Shown: one piece after another, positions 34,649-46,637 of the stretch | Layout of the letters: each line of letters begins with the position of its first letter | Numbering within the stretch: position 1 is the first letter of the stretch | DNA from: Fennellomyces sp. T-0311 | Taxonomy: Eukaryota > Mucoromycota > Mucoromycetes > Mucorales > Lichtheimiaceae | DNA: 64,000 nt | Direction of reading: 5' to 3' | Assembly: GCA_025266875.1 (NCBI GenBank) | Contig: JALLLT010000018.1 | Span: 708,446 to 772,445, forward strand | Notes under the pieces: generated by a model | What the model was told of the DNA's origin: nothing | The model's database searches: none | Seen by the model: only the letters and a program-made list of their open reading frames with translations | Program-made: the position numbers and the translations under genes

Positions 34649-35139
34649 CGGATCTGCGGAGTTATGCATCTCAATGCATATGAACAACGGACGCTTTGGT
34701 TTTATTGGTCTTCCCTTATTAGCTACTTACAGGAAACCGCAGCAATTTCGTGTTGTGCAGTAAATATTACTGTACGTATGCCGCAGCACTTTTTTTATTG
34801 ACTAATAATGTCGTGCTTACTCTGCTGCTGTGTAATCAGTAATATCCTTCACATTCCAGTGATAATATGTATGCTTACTGCAGTGTTTCTTTTTTATAAA
34901 TTAATAGGGTTTTTAGGTAGAAGAAACGGAACAAAGCACATAGAATACTGTAATGCTAAGCGAAAAGTAAAGGAGATGCCTAGATGTATTTGGTGTACCG
35001 CGTTCCAAAATCTGTCCCTCGCTCTCAAAAGTTGGCATGCCGTTTCAGTAATCGGCATGTCTGTTACAAAAATCTGCGAATATTTTTAAAAATAGCTGCA
35101 AGTTCTGTGATCTGATAGGACAACTTCAAAAATCTCGAA

Positions 35140-35350
35140 CGGCGTTCTGAAAGGAAATTGCTTTTATAAAAAAAGTTCAGCGTGAAGCAGGATCCACGAT
35201 TTCGGTTATAATAAAATAAATAGAAAAGGTGAGTTGACCAAACAAAGATGTAAGCCTCTAACTTGGGCTTCTGACAAGGTATGATCAAGATAATTGAGGT
35301 CAAGTTAACTGCTTTATTTCATTTGATATTTCGGGGGTACTTATAGGCTT
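35140..35350 (-). mobile_element. Diverged LTR fragment of the same Ty3-type family
   Basis: On the minus strand this stretch aligns with the R-U5 part of the LTRs at 48651-49216 and 56914-57479. Shared pieces include AAATGAAATAAAGCAGTTAA, TTGACCTCAATTATCTTGAT, GGTCAACTCACCTTTTCTAT and a GGATCC/GGACCC block near the end. Identity drops toward both ends, and no PBS, coding region or partner LTR follows. It is an old, truncated solo-type LTR. Confidence 0.75.
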
Positions 35351-38200
35351 CTTTCATCTGGGTTCTGGCAATCCGACTGCGATAATAGCAATTTGTGTTG
35401 AAGGCACGTTGTAAATGTGAAAGGATGCCTCATAATGACCCGAGTGTAATATGGATATGTGTAAAACGCTCAAGTATAATAGAGTGGATAGTGTTGACCG
35501 TGGGGGCCCGAGAAGAAGGAAGATTGAGATGTGCAACAATAGAGTAGACGCAGTGAGCACGTGCTTGCTGGATATGGAATATGATGATACTATCACAGAG
35601 ACCAAATGGTAAGGAAAATCTGTTACAACGTGATCTCAAAATTTATTGTAGAAATGATGACTATATCACAGCTACATATGACGACAGTTAGACTGCATAG
35701 TATATAACTGGTTGCCATGCTTACTAGGCTGGTTTTCAGATTCACCATTTTCACATCCTGCTTTTGGTCAATCCTATCCAAAGTTGCCAATTATTTGCCG
35801 TAACTCGGCCTCAAATAAAACTAGAGACCCAAACACAACGATTCCATAAATGGCGCATTGTAACCACTCAACGAAAATGTTAAAAAATATCAGTCTAAAT
35901 TATCTCATAAATGCTTTGTGAATCACGTTTGAAGGCTAAAAATTCCATTTCTTCCAAGTAAACGTTCTGCTCCGCCGCTAATATTCTATGTAAGTCGTTG
36001 TCATTATGGGATGTGCCTTATAGTTCTCTACAACTATACCTACATATCAAGGAAGTCCAATCGTTGGTCAAGCCAGTACTTATGTAAGGTATCGGCTCAA
36101 AGCATATTTTGCATAGACTAAGCTAACTCGAGAGGCAAACTCCCGGCGTCTTTGGAGAAGGGCTGGTACATCATCAGAATAATAGACTTATAGTCATGTT
36201 TAGTGTATAACTAGTATGCCATTGACATGTAGCCTACACTACTGCTGTATCAGCCGAAGAGAAACTCCCATTCCGCAGATAATTTGACGATTTACAACGA
36301 TACATATCCTTTGGCATATATACATAAAGCAGCTAGTTGATATATATTAGTAAAATAAGTAATAGCTAAAGATGAAGATGCTATCGATCATACGCTTGAG
36401 TGGATCACATACGTGTATACGCAAAGTACTTCTAAGAGAAGGATGATGATATGCGTGATGACCCTAATCTGACCTATACGGTTGCAGTTTTAAAAATATG
36501 AATAATAGTGCAATCCTTGTGAGGTAGAGGAAGATAAGTTGCTTAATGGTATAATCTACGATGATATGGAAAATGGGCACTGTAAATAATTTCGATGGTT
36601 AAAAAGTTGTTACAGCGGTTAAACATAAGCTTTTTAACCATTTCAAAAAATTATCCACCAAATTCACCAAAAATCATTTGCAGTGGGGTAACGGGAAGAA
36701 TAAAAATGCGACATGTGTACGTATCGCAGAACTCAGAAGTTCAATGGGAGGTGCGTAATGCAATTTACGTAGAGGCCCGATAAATAGTTAATAAATTATT
36801 TGTGATAAAGATAACGTAACCGGCTTTGAAAACGCAAAACAGAATTGCTTCTTGTTTGGGACCCTTCCTTGGTAGTCGTCATTCTTACGTATCTGCAAAA
36901 GCTGATAAATAAATGCGTTACCTAATGTTATTAAATAATATAGATTCGTTCCCCAAATCAAAAGCATTCAACACTGGTTCTTTATTCGTTATTAAAATCA
37001 CCGGTTAGCGAGGACGAGCTATATCGAACATCGCACTGTGCTAATGGTGTAATACTACGAGTTCCTTACGTATTTACTTCGGAAAGAAGACCGTATGAGT
37101 TGCGTAGAAATAGTAACTATGACGCTCCATGCATAGTGTATAACCTTAACAATGGATTGCATGAGTCAAATATTCTCGAAGAAGATTAAAATAAGTCCAG
37201 ATAAAAATGCAAGCCATAGGTTCTACTACGCCATCAATAATGCCTGATGTGGCAATAATGCGTGTTGTACAATGCTGTTGCTCAAAAGAATAGTTCCTAA
37301 TTAAGTACCAATGTCCGTCCCCATGTACTCACGAACGAATACCCAGTGCAGTCGGTATACATCATAATAATACTTTTTAAAAGAAAAAATGGGGTTATCT
37401 ACGCCTTTTGTGTCTGTGATTTTTGTCCTTGGCCATAAGTTGGTTTTTCAATTAAATTTTTCGCAGTATGTAGGCCATGTGTTGCACGAAAACTTGTAAT
37501 ATTATAACGTCGATACAAAATCAGTATATCCAATCAGTTCGTAGGCTTCAAGTACTAGACTTGATGACAAGCGCGGTACACTGAACTTTGAGGTATAGAT
37601 AGATACATGCTTCGTGGCGTATAATGCAGCCTTCACCCGTTGTATACCGCCTACACATATGCAATACTGCCCTTAACTCGGATTTTGTCACCTTGCCCTT
37701 ATTTCATTCATGGCACTACGTACTACCTAGTTTAATGATACTTAGCGATTTCCACCAGCAACATGTGCGTACTACATACGTACCGTATCTAACCCATACT
37801 CAGTTTGTATCCGTAAGCCATTATCATGTTTCACTGTAGGGCTTGGTATGATTCCTTGGGTATTTGAATATAGTCTGAAGCATCCTTTGCCGCCAAGACC
37901 TTAAGCCAACTCACTTCAAGTTTGTCCAAGTACTCGTCAAGACAACGGCAGCATATTCACAACCTCCTCTTTGTTAGATCTAGCGCCAGAACGCTAGAGG
38001 ATGGTCTAATTACAAAGACTAATCACCCCGTTACATGCCCGTCCCTTTGTCTGCCCATGGAGTGTCAACACCTCCTCTGCTTCTGTTCGGTCCAAAAACC
38101 TCTAATTTTCTTAAAAAGTAGTGACTCCTCTCAGTTCTCGAAACAGTTCATTCGATTAACAGGACCGACCACGGGAAGGTGGAAGACAGCTGATCCCAAA
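35351..38200. other. 2.8-kb AT-rich region, no supported gene
   Basis: Frames are short and codon use is chance-like. A 101-codon frame at 37922-38227 (+) overlaps the start of the decayed coding region described next. Confidence 0.45.
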
Positions 38201-40072
38201 AGGACATCCCGCAAAAAGCAGGTATAATGACCAAACTAGGTCAAAGGTGTTGCCCAACTTGACCCCGCCTAACGGGTACCAAGTCAAACTGCCCTTACGT
38301 CTCCAGAGAGCCATACTTGCAAAATATACAAGTGATCTATGCTCCAGAGAAAAAGAACAAGGAGTTGCTATGGGAAATAATTCCCGTATATATCCTGGGA
38401 GCAAAAAGTCACAGAGTATTACTTTTCGGCTTGTTATCACCATGCCAGCAATCAGCAGAAGCACTTGGCTACATTCTTTCTCTATTAGCACCTTGGGATG
38501 AAAAATATAATCTTGCAATCGTCAACATAGTCGTGTGGAATGCCACCTTGCGACTCTTTCGTCCAAAGGATCCTTATATTCTGTCTGAAGACAAGAACGC
38601 GATAAATATTCTTAGAGTCTCGGTCTCTCGGTCCATCACTATTTCATCCCGTGTTGCAGTTCAGTATCATCTGATGGTGGGCGTACTAAATACGGCGTAT
38701 ACTGCTGAGATGTTTACCTTTTTAGCCAACCCTGAACAAGAGATAAGCGTTATTACCGCACGGCGACAGCTGTATTATGCCCGCAAACGGGCTCGGGTGG
38801 GGTTCTTGATTAGCGACACTGCCCACAGCGTCTGGGCAAAGACATATTAGAATGCTGCAACCGAAATTGGTCGGGAGCGACTATTACAGCTCGGGTTTTT
38901 GGATGCAACTGGCAAGAAGATCAGCTACGAAGAGGGTATTGACGGATACAAACCTGAGGGTTTAAACTCAAAAAATAGCGGTCATGGCAGGACAGGCGCG
39001 ACCTCGTCAGAATTCAAGCACAGCGAATGCTAGTTTACCGGCTCTGCGGGTACTTTCGCGCGGGTGCTATGGATCGAACCATCTCTGTGCGTCAAGGAGG
39101 AGGCCGTCTTTCAGGATGATGAGCTGCCACTGCGCATTCACGATGCCAAAAGTATCGATGCAGTGATCCAACGAGCCACCAGCACTATATCCAGAGCATT
39201 GTTACTTTTGATGAATTTTTGATCTTAATCATTGTAGTCGATGCCTTTTCAACACGCACCTGCGACGATTGTTTAAACAGCAACAACAAACCTCTTCACG
39301 TAATGACCATCATCAGCATCTCAACTAAAAACCGTCTAGGTGGTAGAATCTTTTATGAGCTGTCCATTTTCGTTCGATATATGGAGCTACTTGTTGGAAG
39401 TTTCTGGGGCCATATAGTGATACTAGCAGACGAGATATACATCCTTTTCTAGTATCGTCGATACCTTCACTCCGAAAGATATGAAACAACAGAGATCTAC
39501 AATCTATATATATACACCGCTCCAGGCGCGCTGCGCCACCACAGGAAAAAGGCTGCTACGGCTTGAACCCGGTAATATGTGGTTGTTCAGTAGCCTACAA
39601 TTCGCTACGAAGGGGTTTTATCCTGACAATCCTGTATCGTATAAGTCATATACATCACAAGCTATTGCGACGGAGAATATCAGCACATACGATTTAGCTT
39701 CCTTGGCCTTGCGTGGTGTTGCCTTTCCTCTTTCATTCAGCAAGCGATGCTCGCAGCTTTGAAAATTAAATTATTTAATGGCCAACCAACGCTTGCACGG
39801 GTATCTGCCAATGCTGAGCATGAGCTTATGATGAACGATTAGAAGTGCGATGTCACTGATCCCCTCGATATTTTGAAAAACTGGTGAATGATATCAATGA
39901 TAAAGTAGATGGAATTTTGCTAACGACAATTAGGAGGAAACATTATGTGATTCAGCCAATAGCTCTTGGCTTCATGAACAACGGGCATGCAGCAAAAGTC
40001 AAAGCTTGCAATACCAAAGTCATTGAGAAGTTCAAGCAACCATATCTATGTTGCAGCATCCGCTTTGCTTGA
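38201..40072 (+). pseudogene. Decayed coding region, family not recognised
   Basis: A 177-codon frame at 38317-38850 reads like protein (EVSVITARRQLYYARKRARV-type composition) and stops with TAG. The same frame continues past the stop with ERLLQLGFLDATGKKISYEE and GIDGYKPEGL, and other frames carry plausible pieces (VFQDDELPLRIHDAKSIDAV near 39.1 kb, LEPGNMWLFSSLQFATKGFY near 39.58 kb). GC is higher than in the flanks. The pattern suggests one or more old genes or transposon ORFs broken by stops and frameshifts. I cannot name the family. Confidence 0.4.
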
Positions 40073-40203
40073 TGCCCATTTGCATTACATTTACAGAATA
40101 TATACTTTATTCAGCACGTTGTACGTACAGGCACGTATATATTGTTACAGTTCTCTCTATTGGACAATAAAAGGGCAATAGAAGAAAGTCATGTGCGCTC
40201 TAG

Positions 40204-42771
40204 CTAGAAACTAGCACAGCGATAGCCACGCCATTGATCATAGCCAGTGCGTCGATAAAAGTCCAACAGAACAGCCCAGTCAACATACGCCTTCTTAACT
40301 CTACGCTGTCTGAGAATCTCGTTTGCCTTTGCTACAATGCCCAAGCCAATTCCTCGTCCGCGTTCCTCCGAAGCGATGCCAACGCATGACATACCACCAC
40401 TAGCTTCAGTGAAAAGCCGTTCATCCGTCCATATCAAATCACAGCGATCATCATGGGTTATATGTGTTGTGTTGAGAATAAGGCTGCCCAGCAACTTGCC
40501 GTTTTCATTGCCTTGACGTGCGATCAGAAAATCTTGAAAGTCACCTAATTCTGCATGGCGTTCATATGTGCTGAGCCACTGAGGAAAGTAGTGCTGTTGG
40601 AATGCATAAAGCTCCCACAGCTGACTCGGCTTTATGCGACCAAACCAAATGTCCTCGCGCCGCATCCGTTCTCTCACTGAAACCTCGCTTGCTTGCAAAG
40701 GCTGATTCAGATCAGAACTTAGATCCCAAACTTTGTGTGATGAAAACTTCCATCCGCGTCGCTCAAAGAAACCTTGGCTCTTTTCCTTGTCATCAGGGAG
40801 ACCAGGGAAGAAACGAGGATATGTGGATCCAAGCATAAGTTCGGTACATCCTTGTTTACGGAAGTAGTCCAGGGCATGATCGTGCAAGTAAGTGCCAACA
40901 CCACGGCGTTCATGATTGGGACTGGTCATCAGTAGCATCAATTCACCTTTCTTGCCATCGATTTGAGTCGCGACAAAGCCGATCAATGCACCAATCTGAC
41001 CATCTGTAGCCACCCAATGGTTGCCTCGTAATGACGTACGCAAAGCTTTCTCAATCTTGTCAGCAGTAAGTGGCCAATTGGTACCAAACACATCACTCCA
41101 AAGCTCTGCCACAGCATCCAAATGTAATTGAGAATCGTATTTGTCAACAATGCACGGCGGCTGTGCCTTTTTGAGCGACACTTCCGGGATAGTGACAGGT
41201 AAATGGCTTGCGGGCGTTGTCTCTCCAAAGATGGCTTGGACTGCGGCTTCATGTGCTGGTGGAGTATACTCGTACGTGACAACATATGTGTCGACTTCGG
41301 GGAAAGCCATCAAGTCGTAAGGATTCATCACGGCGGCAACAACTAGGCGTTTTGCGTGTTTGTGTGCTTGTTGCACCACGTTCACTTGGAACGGATGCAA
41401 GTTGGCATTAGCCGTACCAAGGATAACCCAATCCGCCCTTTCTATTGCGTCTGTCAATTCATCGCGATTCGTTTCTGGTGTGTAAATGACGTAGTCAAGG
41501 TTGTTGTGTCGTTTCGCAAGCGATGCGTGGAAGGTGTTGAAGGGCTCCTTTTCAGAATCTATGGCGAGCGTTGCCGGAACATGTGCACCAAGGAACAGGA
41601 TACAATCATCCTTGGTAGGACGGATAGGAATAACACCCTTTTGATTGCGCACAACAGTGGGCACTTTGTCATACAATCGTTTGCTCAGTTCCAAGGCAGG
41701 ATCCACAAGCGGAGGCATCTGATCCAACACACTGTCCCATGTCAAGAACCGATCTTTTAATTGCTCGACACGTTTGAGTGATTCTGCCAAGGCTTCTAGA
41801 TTCAGCTGGTGCTTGTCATACGCGTCATTGATAAGATCGAATGCTCTGTTTTGGAGCTCCAGTGTGTGCGAAATCATGGCCATATCGTTACCTGCGCGCA
41901 GTGCTTGCAATGCACCTTCTGGAGTACCCACAGTGTCCTTGACTGCTTCCATCTCCAAGCAGTCAGTGATGATGATGCCTTCGTATCCAAGACGACGGCG
42001 CAACAAATCTGTTGCCACGGCTGGTGACAAACTTGATACCTGATCTTGAGTGATTTGTGGCAACACGATATGGGCGATCATAATCGACGTGGGATAGATC
42101 AATGAATTTTTGCCGGCATCAATCGCTTGGCGGAAAGGCACCAATTCAACTTGCTGCAGCTCCTGTAACGACTTGTCAATCACTGGAACGCCAATATGTG
42201 AATCAGTAGCGGTATCACCATGGCCAGGGAAATGCTTGGCGCTCGTAGCAACTTTGCCTCGATGATATCCTTCAATCTGTGCCAAGCCCAGCCGACCCAC
42301 TTCCTCTGGATCTTCACTGTAGGAACGCACACCAATAACAGGGTTCAGAGGATTGTTGTTGACATCTAATACTGGAGCCAAATTCCAGTTGATTCCTAGC
42401 GAGAGTAACTCCTTGGAAACAGAAAGGGCAACGTCGCGTGCTGCTGTTGACGAACCAAGCGCGCCAAGGGCCATACTGCCGGGGAGATAGGTACCGCTAT
42501 TTCTTCCCAAGCGCCGCACAACGCCATTCTCCTGATCGACGGCAATAAACAATGGCCGTTTGTGGCCTGCATCGCGTGCTACTTGTTGCAAAGATGCCGT
42601 CAGTCGTCGAACTTGCTCGGGAGTGTCAATGTTGCGCGAAAAGAAAATGATGGAACCGAGATTGTGGTTCTTGATTAAGTCGACAATTCCCGGTGTTGGT
42701 TCCAGTCCATCAAAGCCGCACATGAGCAGCTGCCCAAGGTCGGATTTGTTGATGGGAGAGTCAAAAGTCAT
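40204..42771 (-). CDS. GH3 beta-N-acetylglucosaminidase fused to C-terminal GNAT acetyltransferase domains
   Basis: A single exon of 855 aa. The frame opens slightly earlier with a TTG, but the first ATG is 42771 (MTFDSPINKSDLGQLLMCGF). Residues to about 520 are a NagZ-like GH3 enzyme: FIAVDQENGVVRRLG, the catalytic loop KHFPGHGDTATDSH (about 178-191, Asp-His dyad) and nucleophile region IITDCLEMEAV (about 268). From about residue 540 two GNAT-like modules follow, with acetyl-CoA-binding type stretches NHERRGVGTYLHDHALDYF and IASEERGRGIGLGIVAKANE. The same architecture is known from the Rhizomucor miehei GH3-GNAT enzyme. It should release GlcNAc from chitin or glycoprotein fragments; the GNAT part may acetylate glucosamine. 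No signal peptide, so likely cytosolic. Being intronless among intron-rich genes could mean bacterial origin or loss of introns. Confidence 0.9.
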   Translation of the reverse strand: MTFDSPINKSDLGQLLMCGFDGLEPTPGIVDLIKNHNLGSIIFFSRNIDTPEQVRRLTASLQQVARDAGHKRPLFIAVDQENGVVRRLGRNSGTYLPGSMALGALGSSTAARDVALSVSKELLSLGINWNLAPVLDVNNNPLNPVIGVRSYSEDPEEVGRLGLAQIEGYHRGKVATSAKHFPGHGDTATDSHIGVPVIDKSLQELQQVELVPFRQAIDAGKNSLIYPTSIMIAHIVLPQITQDQVSSLSPAVATDLLRRRLGYEGIIITDCLEMEAVKDTVGTPEGALQALRAGNDMAMISHTLELQNRAFDLINDAYDKHQLNLEALAESLKRVEQLKDRFLTWDSVLDQMPPLVDPALELSKRLYDKVPTVVRNQKGVIPIRPTKDDCILFLGAHVPATLAIDSEKEPFNTFHASLAKRHNNLDYVIYTPETNRDELTDAIERADWVILGTANANLHPFQVNVVQQAHKHAKRLVVAAVMNPYDLMAFPEVDTYVVTYEYTPPAHEAAVQAIFGETTPASHLPVTIPEVSLKKAQPPCIVDKYDSQLHLDAVAELWSDVFGTNWPLTADKIEKALRTSLRGNHWVATDGQIGALIGFVATQIDGKKGELMLLMTSPNHERRGVGTYLHDHALDYFRKQGCTELMLGSTYPRFFPGLPDDKEKSQGFFERRGWKFSSHKVWDLSSDLNQPLQASEVSVRERMRREDIWFGRIKPSQLWELYAFQQHYFPQWLSTYERHAELGDFQDFLIARQGNENGKLLGSLILNTTHITHDDRCDLIWTDERLFTEASGGMSCVGIASEERGRGIGLGIVAKANEILRQRRVKKAYVDWAVLLDFYRRTGYDQWRGYRCASF

Positions 42772-44573
42772 TGCGTGTGTAGGAAATAAGGACAAAGAAA
42801 GGGTCCTGTCTTGAGTAACGGTAGCTGCATATTATTAAGGTTCGTTAGCGCGAAACTAAGCAAATGAAAGTTGAAGCCTTGTCCCAGATCTTCCCTTCAC
42901 TTACCCGACTAAAATCTCACGCTGCTCATGACTTCTGCAGTGAATCAATCTTAACAGCTAATTTTAAATGTAGTCTTATGATCTATGTAGTGCACTTTGG
43001 AAACCTTTTTATCGTCAGAACAGCATACCTTTGAATGAATCAAAGATATGCAAGTACATTCTCCTTCATGTGCCAGAAATGAAAACAGAATAGATACATT
43101 GACACGCGACGTGACGGATGTAGCGTTGTTGGGGGATCATCGTCAATCAGAGTCAATGTGAACAATAAGCCTCTAACAGGAACATTTCGACGTAATGTTC
43201 CCCACCAACACCTTACCCTTCTATCACCGGATTAAGAACTTTCGCCTACACGCTTTCAGTGATAATTACCAAATGGGTCGAGTTGACTCCTTAATCCACA
43301 TGTTAGTCAACGTACTCCTGTCACATATCACAGAAAGCCCCCAGCGGTTAGTCGTATGATGGTATGTGCACGTCTACCATTTGTTGATATATGAGATCAT
43401 ACGCGCTCCCAAACTCTCTCTATCTTTTGCATACTATTTAATAATGCAAGTATATATCTCATGTACAGTTCATTTGAGCGCATTACTAAAAGAGTGTTCA
43501 CACGTGAGTATTGGTGGTCTTCAATCTGATTAATTTGAAGCCCTATTGCCTCTTTCGCATAAGTGCAGGTCATTGGTGGCACCCTATCGTTACGAGGGTA
43601 GGTCAACCGATGTCGTAATAGAGCTAAATATAGTTATATGAGAAATATTCAGCGATCCTATGGTATTAAATTATGAAACACCTGAATGAATATATTGATA
43701 TCCATGAGATCAAGTAACTGATTTAACTGTAGTTAGCTACGTGTACTAGAAACTTTACCCTCTGTTACCTCTGCATTAATGGTGAAACGTGATATTACGT
43801 ACATAATAGAAGAGATTCTATGAAGAGTATTTTACCAGGACAACCTACATCGAAGTACACCGTGCGATAGTACTTTTAAACAGTTAATCCAAGCCAAATC
43901 TGCTGTTGGCGCCGTTTTCAGTCAGGTGTAAAGTAGTAGGTTGTCGAGTAAATCGGTAGTTGAGTACACCGAAGTAGAGTGAACATCAGCAACAATATCG
44001 ATTGCTACGGACGTTTGTATAAGAGATCCTAAAGAGTATTGAGGATTTAGATAGAAAAAGGATAGTAAAGCAAATTGTCTTTATTGCTTGATCGATAAAC
44101 AATAATCCTAATTGCACGATACTAAACAACACTGGTAACTGTGAAGTATTTAGGTTAGGGCGTTGATAAATGTAATCAGTTGACCGATGTTCATTTATGA
44201 AAAGCACTTCTTAGTTATAGCTTTCGGTACAATAGCGCAGCACTAGCTGTTCTAGCTGTGATAGGTGCATGCGGTAACCAATTGGTCGTGGTGTAGTTGC
44301 CGCAGCAGTGGGGGTAAAGGTGATTGGTGTTGGTAATACAGGCAAATTGCGGTATAGTGGCGGCGCAGCTGCCACAGTATGGAAGATTCTGGCTAATAAG
44401 CTACTCTATTAGGTAATTGTGGGTTTTGGGCTTTTGTATTATTTATTGCTCTTGGTTTTTGTATTTTTTTATATTGTTAATGGTAATATATATGATATGA
44501 TAATACAAGAGAGAGAGGAAGAGGAAGAGAGAAAGGGAGAGAGGGAAGGTTAGCGGGCTATCAACTTGTCTAT

Positions 44574-44575
<2 letters not shown>
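42772..44575. other. Intergenic region, no supported gene
   Basis: It starts with the promoter of the minus-strand GH3-GNAT gene. No coding region is supported; the stretch 44.27-44.42 kb is GC-richer (a VAAAVGVKVIGVGNTGKLRY-like frame) but short. A purine-rich GA/GGA tract at 44508-44550 leads into the (AT)n array. Confidence 0.45.

Positions 44576-44611
<36 letters not shown>
44576..44611 (+). repeat. (AT)n microsatellite, about 18 units
   Basis: An uninterrupted AT run lies directly after a purine-rich (GA)-type tract. Confidence 0.95.
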
Positions 44612-44614
<3 letters not shown>

Positions 44615-45667
44615 TATACAGAAAATCCGTTTATTGCGACAAGCTATTGTCCAATTCAAGACAACACAACCATGCTATATTTGTCTTCATAACCAACTTC
44701 ATCCGTTTTCACGACCTGTTTGACTTTTCGTTTCGCATAAGCGATATATCTTCGAGAAATATTTGGACACCTTGTGAGAGTCAAGCGCTCCAATGCAACT
44801 GCATTCTCAACCAAAGAGATAGGACCATGATCAATGAAACACATCAGATATGGCAGTTTAACCTCCTTCAGGTTAAACATGGAACTGAGGGTAAAAGTTT
44901 GATCATTTGTAACATAATCACTAAATCGGGTAGACTGATCTCTGGTATTATCTCGCTAATTCGCCTGAGGAATATGTGGAGTCTGTTTGCTGTAATATTA
45001 TCCGAACTCCGCAGCACAATACTCTTCACTGATGCGACGGAATCAAAGACGGCATAGTTTGTTGATCGCTTGTATCCTCGGAATGCAATGTATGGCAATT
45101 GAAAAGGCGTAACAAAATTGTATCGACTGATTCTACTTCTTCGATGTGCGACAGTTCCAATTGTTTGATAGGAGGCTGTGCCATAAGCGCTGTGCTGATT
45201 GCATCGACATTCAGACTACTGAATGTACCGAAGAAGCGCAATAAATGACACGTCATATGGACCGCACAATAATCGAGTTAACAGCGTAATGAGGGTCAGT
45301 AAAGTACAATGGGCATTCCAGGTTGTTCAGCTCCATATCATCATATGTATACTCCGAGTTGTCAAAGTATGGACCACCAGCATCTATTTGCTGCATAGAC
45401 ACGTGAACATTCAAATAAAGCTTTTTGTGTGTCCGCATATCCTTTCGAATTGGCGGTAAAAGATGCAACAGAGACATGCCAAAACCACCATCGCGTGTAT
45501 AGATTTACCATAGTCCTGGCTTCTAAACACTGACACCCAGTTCATCCAATTCCGTGCCCGCGCTGCTATTTTTATATCCGAGGATCTGAAGATTCGGGTA
45601 GCTCCTGCTAATCACACCAAGTATATCGCCATGCATACCATGAAGAACCAGCTGTCTTCGTTGCTTA

Positions 45668-46637
45668 CACCTCAGGAAAAAAAATTCAGAAAACGTTCAG
45701 ACATTCGTAAAATATTCAGTGGCAAATTCAGTCATTCAAAAAAATTCAAAGAATATTCAGACGTTCAAAAAATATTCCCAAAATATTCAGAGATAAAAAG
45801 ACTAATACTTTAGCTTTATCGTATATATTGTAATTTATAATCTATAGGCAGATCTTCATTTGGTGAACTATTCTTATGCATCCAATACACGTATTGTCTT
45901 GTATCCGATCCGTATGCACGTCCAGCAAAGCCAGCTATGTCGTTTATGTCCACAACAATGTACTTTGATGCTCCAGATTCTGTCATATACGGATACGGGC
46001 CATTGATTTTTGTAGTGCGGTAGAGCTCGAGTTAGTAGCTTTGTAAACAGTTACTAAGAGAATGTCGTTCATTCCGCAGTCAAGGCACATGCAATGTAAT
46101 CGACCAGCAAACATATGGTGATGCAGTACATGAGCTGGATGTGGATGCCCGCGGCTTCGAAGCTATGCTGTCCAGTGATGATGAGGACGAACCTTTGGTC
46201 GGATGCACGAAACCTCGAAACGAGCATCAAGAATTGGAACCAGTTGCTAACGACAAGGGCAAGGGCAAGACAGCAACAGGTATGTATTGCAAGTAACTAC
46301 AAATGAACATCATCTTTACATTACTGTTTTATAAGAAACGTGCAGAAAAAAAAAGCGTGGTCGAGCCGCGAAGGCGGTCAAAATGGCGAGGATGGCAACT
46401 GCAGAAGAAGTACCAGCACCAAACAAACGCTCCAAGAAAGCCACTGCTAAACAAAACTGAATGTGCAATGCGATAAATGTGCTCTAATAAAGATGGCAGT
46501 GCCAATGGTTATGAGCAAAAGCAATATGTATATAATGGATCCCGTTAGCTATTATTCCTGTATTCAGAAAAAATTCAGAAAGAATTCAAGTCAACGTTCA
46601 AATTGAATTTTTTAATGGCCGGATTTTTTCTGAGGTG
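45668..46637. mobile_element. 970-bp TIR DNA element with TTA target-site duplication
   Basis: The ends are inverted copies: CACCTCAGGAAAAAA at the left and its complement-form CACCTCAGAAAAAA at the right (read on the minus strand), each flanked by TTA (45665-45667 and 46638-46640). A 3-bp TTA duplication fits PIF/Harbinger-type insertion. Both subterminal regions are rich in ATTCAG/CGTTCA words, likely transposase sites. Inside, a minus frame at about 46018-45816 reads NGPYPYMTESGASKYIVVDI with NDIAGFAGRAYG, and may be a transposase C-terminus. A plus-strand two-exon frame is listed separately. It is too short to encode a full transposase, so it is probably non-autonomous. Confidence 0.6.
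46091..46460 (+). CDS. Small basic/acidic protein encoded inside the TIR element (partial)
   Basis: An acidic frame (AVHELDVDARGFEAMLSSDD, then EDEPLV) ends at a GTATGT donor (46280), and an acceptor at about 46344 joins a Lys/Arg-rich end (KKKRGRAAKAVKMARMATAE, then KRSKKATAKQN) with a stop at 46458-46460. The start is not defined. Short basic tails of this kind occur in proteins carried by fungal transposons; the function is unknown. Confidence 0.4.

Noticed and set aside
39066..39082. GGTTCGATCC-like B-box on the minus strand suggesting a tRNA gene
   Set aside because: It misses the B-box consensus at one key base, and no A box, cloverleaf or terminator is found around it.
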